Source: Phaseolus vulgaris (taxonomy: Eukaryota > Streptophyta > Magnoliopsida > Fabales > Fabaceae). Taken from it: 64,000 nucleotides of DNA. Made by a program: the position numbers and the translations under genes. Under the pieces are notes generated by a model. The model ran no database searches and was not told the DNA's origin. It saw nothing but the letters and a program-made list of their open reading frames with translations. Below are positions 59,801 through 64,000 of the stretch, piece after piece; the first letter of the stretch is position 1, and each line of letters begins with the position of its first letter. The stretch covers positions 13,858,280 to 13,922,279 of the forward strand of contig NC_023751.2 of assembly GCF_000499845.2 (NCBI RefSeq). Reading direction: 5' to 3'.

Positions 59801-61640
59801 TTAATATATAGATTATATACATAGATGGATATTTTTTATTTCTATGAATAAAATTAATGATGGTTGTTAAAAAATAAAAGTAGTGATTCGTAGTATATTA
59901 TGTTAATAATAAGGATAAATCCGTATGTAATTATATACAGATAAATTTGTACGTAAAATATAATTACATGAATTTATGTATATCTAAATACGAATTTTAT
60001 ATATGAATTTAAAATTTGTATTTTGTTCTATGTAATACAGATTTATTGTGTTATATATGAATTTTGGCGGTATATAATTTGAGTTTTTTTTTTATTTTTA
60101 AAAGATGTATATGCAGATAAATTTGTATTAGTTTATTTTTAAAAGTATAATTAAAGATAAAATAGAACTATGAAACGTGTACTTATTTTTTAAGAAAAAA
60201 AAAACAATGGTTTGTTAAAAAATAGAGTATTGGCTATAATGTGTAATTACTTTCAAAATATCAGTGATTATATTTATTCAAAAAAATATGAAAAAATTTG
60301 ACAACAATAAACACAATCGAATAATACAAGAAAGTTAATATCATATTTAACCTTAAAGTTCAAAGTTGTAGATCTTATAGGATCATTCTTACATGTATAT
60401 TAGTCAATTTATTCATTTATACATAATGTAAAATTTTAACTTGCACTTAAAGTTTAATAATTCAAGCGAGTTTGAATTATTAAACCAGTATATAATATGA
60501 GAGAGAGAATCGTGTTTAATAGAAAGTTTTTTTAAAATTAAAGTGTAAGTTGAAAGTCATTAAGAAAATAATATATACATATTTAAAAAAATAAATTACA
60601 AACTTGTTGTATTAAGATTTTGAGTTAAAGATAATAGTTTAATTTCTTATATAAGTTCACTTATAATTCATTGATATTAATCTTTTTATATCTATTTCCA
60701 AAAAAAACTATTAATAAGTGGTTAAAAAGTGTAAAAAAAATATTTGAGATAAAAGCAATATTTTTCAATTTTATAAAGTTTTAAAACAATTTTGTTTTTT
60801 CTGAAACAAAAATAAAAGCATATTTAAACAACAAATAAATAAGTTTGCATCCATTACATTAGTATTTGGTATGAAATAATTATTTTACAAGTATATTATT
60901 ATTTGAAGTTCTTATCATACATCATATATATAATATTAATATTATTTTAACTTGTATATTTTATTAATATACATCAAGATTAGTGCTATATTTTTTTAAG
61001 ATATATGAAAATAAAAATAAGTCAGGATTGAATGGAAAAAAATGCAATGTATTGACAATATAAAAAAGTACATGATAATTCAATCAAAAAATATGACGTG
61101 GGAATTGTTAAATGTATGTGTTACGAGGGCAAAAACTATTTTGAAAAAAATCCCTACGACCATTTAATAACTCTAAATAATAATTAAAATATTAAATTAA
61201 GTCATTTAATTAAAATATAAAATAAATTATGGAATAAAAAATTAATAAAAGTGGTTATCAGATGACAGTAAAAATTTAGAAGAATATCAACATATCACAT
61301 TCCATGACTTATAACTTAAATATGTTTTTGGAAATTAGGTTTTCAATCCATTTTATTTTGAAGTTTTTTCTTTGTTTATACAAATATAAAAAGTTTTAGT
61401 AATATGGTCGGAATGGTTTTCAAACAAATGTGCAATCATATGGTTCAAGTTAAATTTATTTAATTAAAATTGAAGTTTTATCTAAAGACTTACTTTAAAC
61501 AGATTATGCTAAGACTTCAATTATTATTAAAAAATACCAAAAATATTACATATAAAATTATGATTTGACTAAAATTTATTAAATTAAATTTATATTATAT
61601 ATTTTTTTAATAAAAAACTGTGTTAAAAGCGGAGTAGATA
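56807..61640. other. Long AT-rich intergenic stretch; no gene recognised
   Basis: No coding region or definable element. Small GC-richer spots occur at 57600-57710 and at 59060-59110 (GCCGCGACTTTCCCACGCGC), the latter resembling CACGCGCCGC sequence also found at 61710 in the kinase gene's 5' region. The frame at 57285-57530 has no recognisable homology. Confidence 0.45.
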
Positions 61641-62555
61641 CTGTTGCTGACAATTGCTACTAACTTTAAAGTACGTGAGTTGATTTGGTAAACCCACTGC
61701 CGCGTGGTTCCACGCGCCGCAGCAGCACCACCGTGTCATTGGGAAAGGCGGGAGCAGCAATGGCTTCTTCTGGATTTAAAAACCAAGTGTCCCCATACAC
61801 ACCCATTTTCTCTCTGTACGGTTTAATTCATTTTTTTGGGAGAGAGAAAGAAAAAGAACAAGAACATCATAAGAAAAAGAACAAGAACATCATTATTTGG
61901 TGAAGAAAGAAAACTCTGAACTTTGGAAGGTAACAGCATAACATTGAGATTCTTCTCTGAGACTGATTTGCAGGGAAAAAGCCTTTTGAACGTTGCTAAT
62001 TCTCCATTTAATTGTTGAGGTGGGTTGCAAAGGATGCAAATGGTCTTTTAAGATCGGAGTTTGTTGTTTTTTATCATCCCTTTCATTTCAATTTACTTTA
62101 TCTTTTCATGGACACTTAGTTCTGTTATTCTATGTGTATCCCAATTCAATAGTTGAATTGGTGTTGGGATAAGTTTATAGATAAGTACTTACAGGAGATG
62201 AGATAAAAAGATAAAATGAATCAAGCTTCTTTTATACACTATATTTGTATTTCAGTTTTTTTGGAGAAGTAAAATGACATAGCTTTTATAAAGCTAAATG
62301 CAGAAGTTGCTTTTAGCTTATGGAAGAATTTTTCAGTTTATTTATCTTCTTATTCTTGCTTATTATAAGAGCTTACTGAGAAATTCATTCAAACAAGATT
62401 TTAGTTCCAAACTTGTGCGGGACTGATCTTCTCCTAACTATTGAAGCAGGGTCCACTGCTTTTGGCTTCTATCTGAGCGTGGTGTTCGCTGTCTCTCATA
62501 ATGCAAAAGGCCAAAGAGTTAAACATGGATTAGCACTATTTTCATGGTCTGAGAG
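61641..62555 (+). other. Probable promoter and 5' UTR of the AHK5-like kinase gene
   Basis: Base composition rises at 61660-61800 (CCACTGCCGCGTGGTTCCAC, CGCGCCGCAGCAGCACCACC) and a leader-like region follows. A possible 5' UTR intron starts at GGAAG|GTAACAGC (61929); acceptors such as TTTGCAG|GG at 61974 or later ones are possible. There are several upstream ATGs, including 61685, whose 72-residue frame does not look conserved. Confidence 0.4.
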
Positions 62556-63919
62556 ATGGAGAATGATTGCATAGAGGAGATGGACATTGAGGCTCTTCCT
62601 TCAATGTGGCCTGAAGATATTGGAACTGATGTTGGAAAGCAGTTTAATATAGAAAAGCCTGGAAGGGACCAAGACATGTTAGAGGAGGTTACTATCATAG
62701 AGGAGCCAACTATAGTTGACTTCAAGCGTCTCATGGAGCTTACAAATTTTACAGAAAAGGGGTCTTCTCAGTTGGCGTACCTAATGAAACGTTGGGAGTA
62801 CAAAGAGGCCAATGTTGTGCGTCTTCTCAGGGAAGAGCTCGACAACCTAAGCAAACAAAGGCAGGATGTTGAGCTCAGGAAATTGGAGATATTGGAAGAG
62901 CATCGATTTGAGGAAGAAAGATATGGGGGTGATAAACGCCCAGTTTCTATTTTGGATGACGTTTATGATGGTATATGGCCTGATATACCTTGCAGGAAAA
63001 GTGATGCTGTGGTTCAAAACAAGAGGAACGAGGTTGATGCTGAGAATGACACTGTCATGTACTGGAAACAGCGAGCCTTGCAATTAGAGAAGCAGCTGGA
63101 GGCAAGTATCCAAAGGGAACAGATACTTGAAGAAAAGTTGCAAGAAAGTATAGCAAACATTGAAAGGCAGTCCTCACCGGTGGAAGAACTGTCCCAGATC
63201 CTGAAAAGGGCAGACAATTTCTTGCATTTTATACTCCAAAATGCACCTGTTGTTATTGGCCACCAGGTAAATCAGCGTGTTGAGTTTTTCTTCTTCATTT
63301 GAAATAACTTATAGAATAATCATAGGATATTATGACTTGAAATCGATTATGAGATTTTGAGTACTCTTTTGAGTACTTACAAGCCAGTAGGCACTGCTTA
63401 ATGAGGGCTCTTTTAATCTGCTTGATATTTTTGTTCCAGGACAAAGATTTGCGCTATTGCTTTATATACAATCATTTTCCAAGTTTACAAGAAGAGGTAA
63501 TGATTCCTGTTGAAACTCTTGTCGGAAGGTGGTATGATCAATGTTGCATAAGTTTGCTTTGTTCTAGTTGTTTTCTATCAAAAGCTGCTGAAAACTGAGA
63601 AGAAGCTTATTTTTCTCTCTTTTAGCTCATTGCAAAGGACTTTCAAGCATGGTTAAATATCTTAGCTCTTTAAATTACTCATCTTTTTCAGGACATCATA
63701 GGAAAAACAGATGTTGAAATATTCACGGGAGCTGGTGTTAAGGAATCTCAAGAGTTTAAGAGAGAAGTTTTGGAAAAAGGATTACCTGCAAAAAGGGAAA
63801 TCACTTTTGAGACAGAACTGTTTGGGTCAAAGACATTTTTGATATATGTAGAACCCGTGTTTAGCAAAGCAGGGGAGACAATTGGAATAAATTACATGGG
63901 AATGGATATAACAGATCAG
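62556..63919 (+). CDS. AHK5: Hybrid histidine kinase AHK5-type, N-terminal part (gene continues past the window)
   Basis: Three exons seen, all phase 0: 62556-63266, 63440-63496 and 63692-63919, giving the first 332 residues. The N-terminus (residues 1-95) is acidic. Residues 75-135 and about 170-215 are helical/coiled coil ([40 protein letters not shown]). A PAS-type sensor domain follows, with [49 protein letters not shown] and [20 protein letters not shown]. This arrangement, with no membrane segment, is that of Arabidopsis AHK5 (CKI2), a cytosolic hybrid kinase in ROS, ethylene and ABA signalling of guard cells and roots. The HisKA, HATPase and receiver domains would lie in exons beyond 64000. 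Splice sites are CACCAG|GTAAAT, TTCCAG|GAC, GAAGAG|GTAATG, TTTCAG|GAC and GATCAG|GTAAAT. I see no lesions. Confidence 0.9.
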
Positions 63920-64000
63920 GTAAATATGTTGTCTTCTTTTTATCAAGTTTTACTTACATTTTTTGTTTTTAACCAAGTCAAATGGTGTGTGATCCATATA

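Overview
The window is nuclear DNA of a flowering plant: genes have GT-AG introns, the intergenic DNA is very AT-rich, and plant transposons of many classes are present. A legume is likely (inference) from the CACTACAAGAAAAT-type MITE and the miniature LTR element. Four protein-coding genes look functional: (1) an uncharacterised plant-specific protein at 740-2946 (minus); (2) an F-box protein at 21357-22601 (minus) with a probable 5' UTR intron; (3) an 11-exon MYND-type ubiquitin-specific protease of the UBP16-19 group at 41388-48791 (minus), whose exons I rebuilt into one 727-codon frame; (4) the 5' part of an AHK5-type cytosolic hybrid histidine kinase at 62556-63919 (plus), which runs off the right edge. 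They have unrelated roles, are far apart, and show no sign of working as a unit.

The space between them is an archive of mobile and repeated DNA: a Copia-like LTR remnant (3971-5380), a 367-bp TRIM with primer-binding site and polypurine tract (5851-6217), a 5'-truncated LINE tail (about 10560-11158), a CACTA-like foldback MITE (12408-12781, relatives at 51621 and 56491), a Ty3/gypsy fragment with LTR (14742-15990), a probable solo LTR (from 17512), a 1.8-kb Mutator-like foldback element with 9-bp target duplication and a transposase remnant (18850-20635), a Helitron 3' end (52038-52063), and a 2-kb LINE (53681-55735) next to another LINE tail.

At 26881-28371 a degenerate telomere-like CCCTAAA tract runs directly into a 1-kb array of another heptamer (GTAGCAG/GTTGCAG). 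A second telomere-like patch lies at 29703-29835, and both patches follow copies of the same AT-rich segment.

The most unusual region is 30.5-39.4 kb. It holds exon-intron fragments of at least four unrelated host genes, all on the minus strand: PP4 regulatory subunit 3, an S28 serine carboxypeptidase, mevalonate diphosphate decarboxylase and the DNA polymerase alpha catalytic subunit. Several exons of unknown origin lie among them. Splice sites are mostly kept, but there are stops, frameshifts and internal deletions. This is the signature of a gene-capturing transposon (Helitron or Pack-type), though I could not find its ends. Long segments around the polymerase fragment are duplicated in the same orientation but in reversed order.

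The protease gene has three remarkable introns: one is mostly a MITE that ends about 6 nt from the splice donor, one has a near-perfect 595-bp tandem duplication that also copies the splice donor, and one holds a hAT-like element filled with a GC-rich 26-bp minisatellite.
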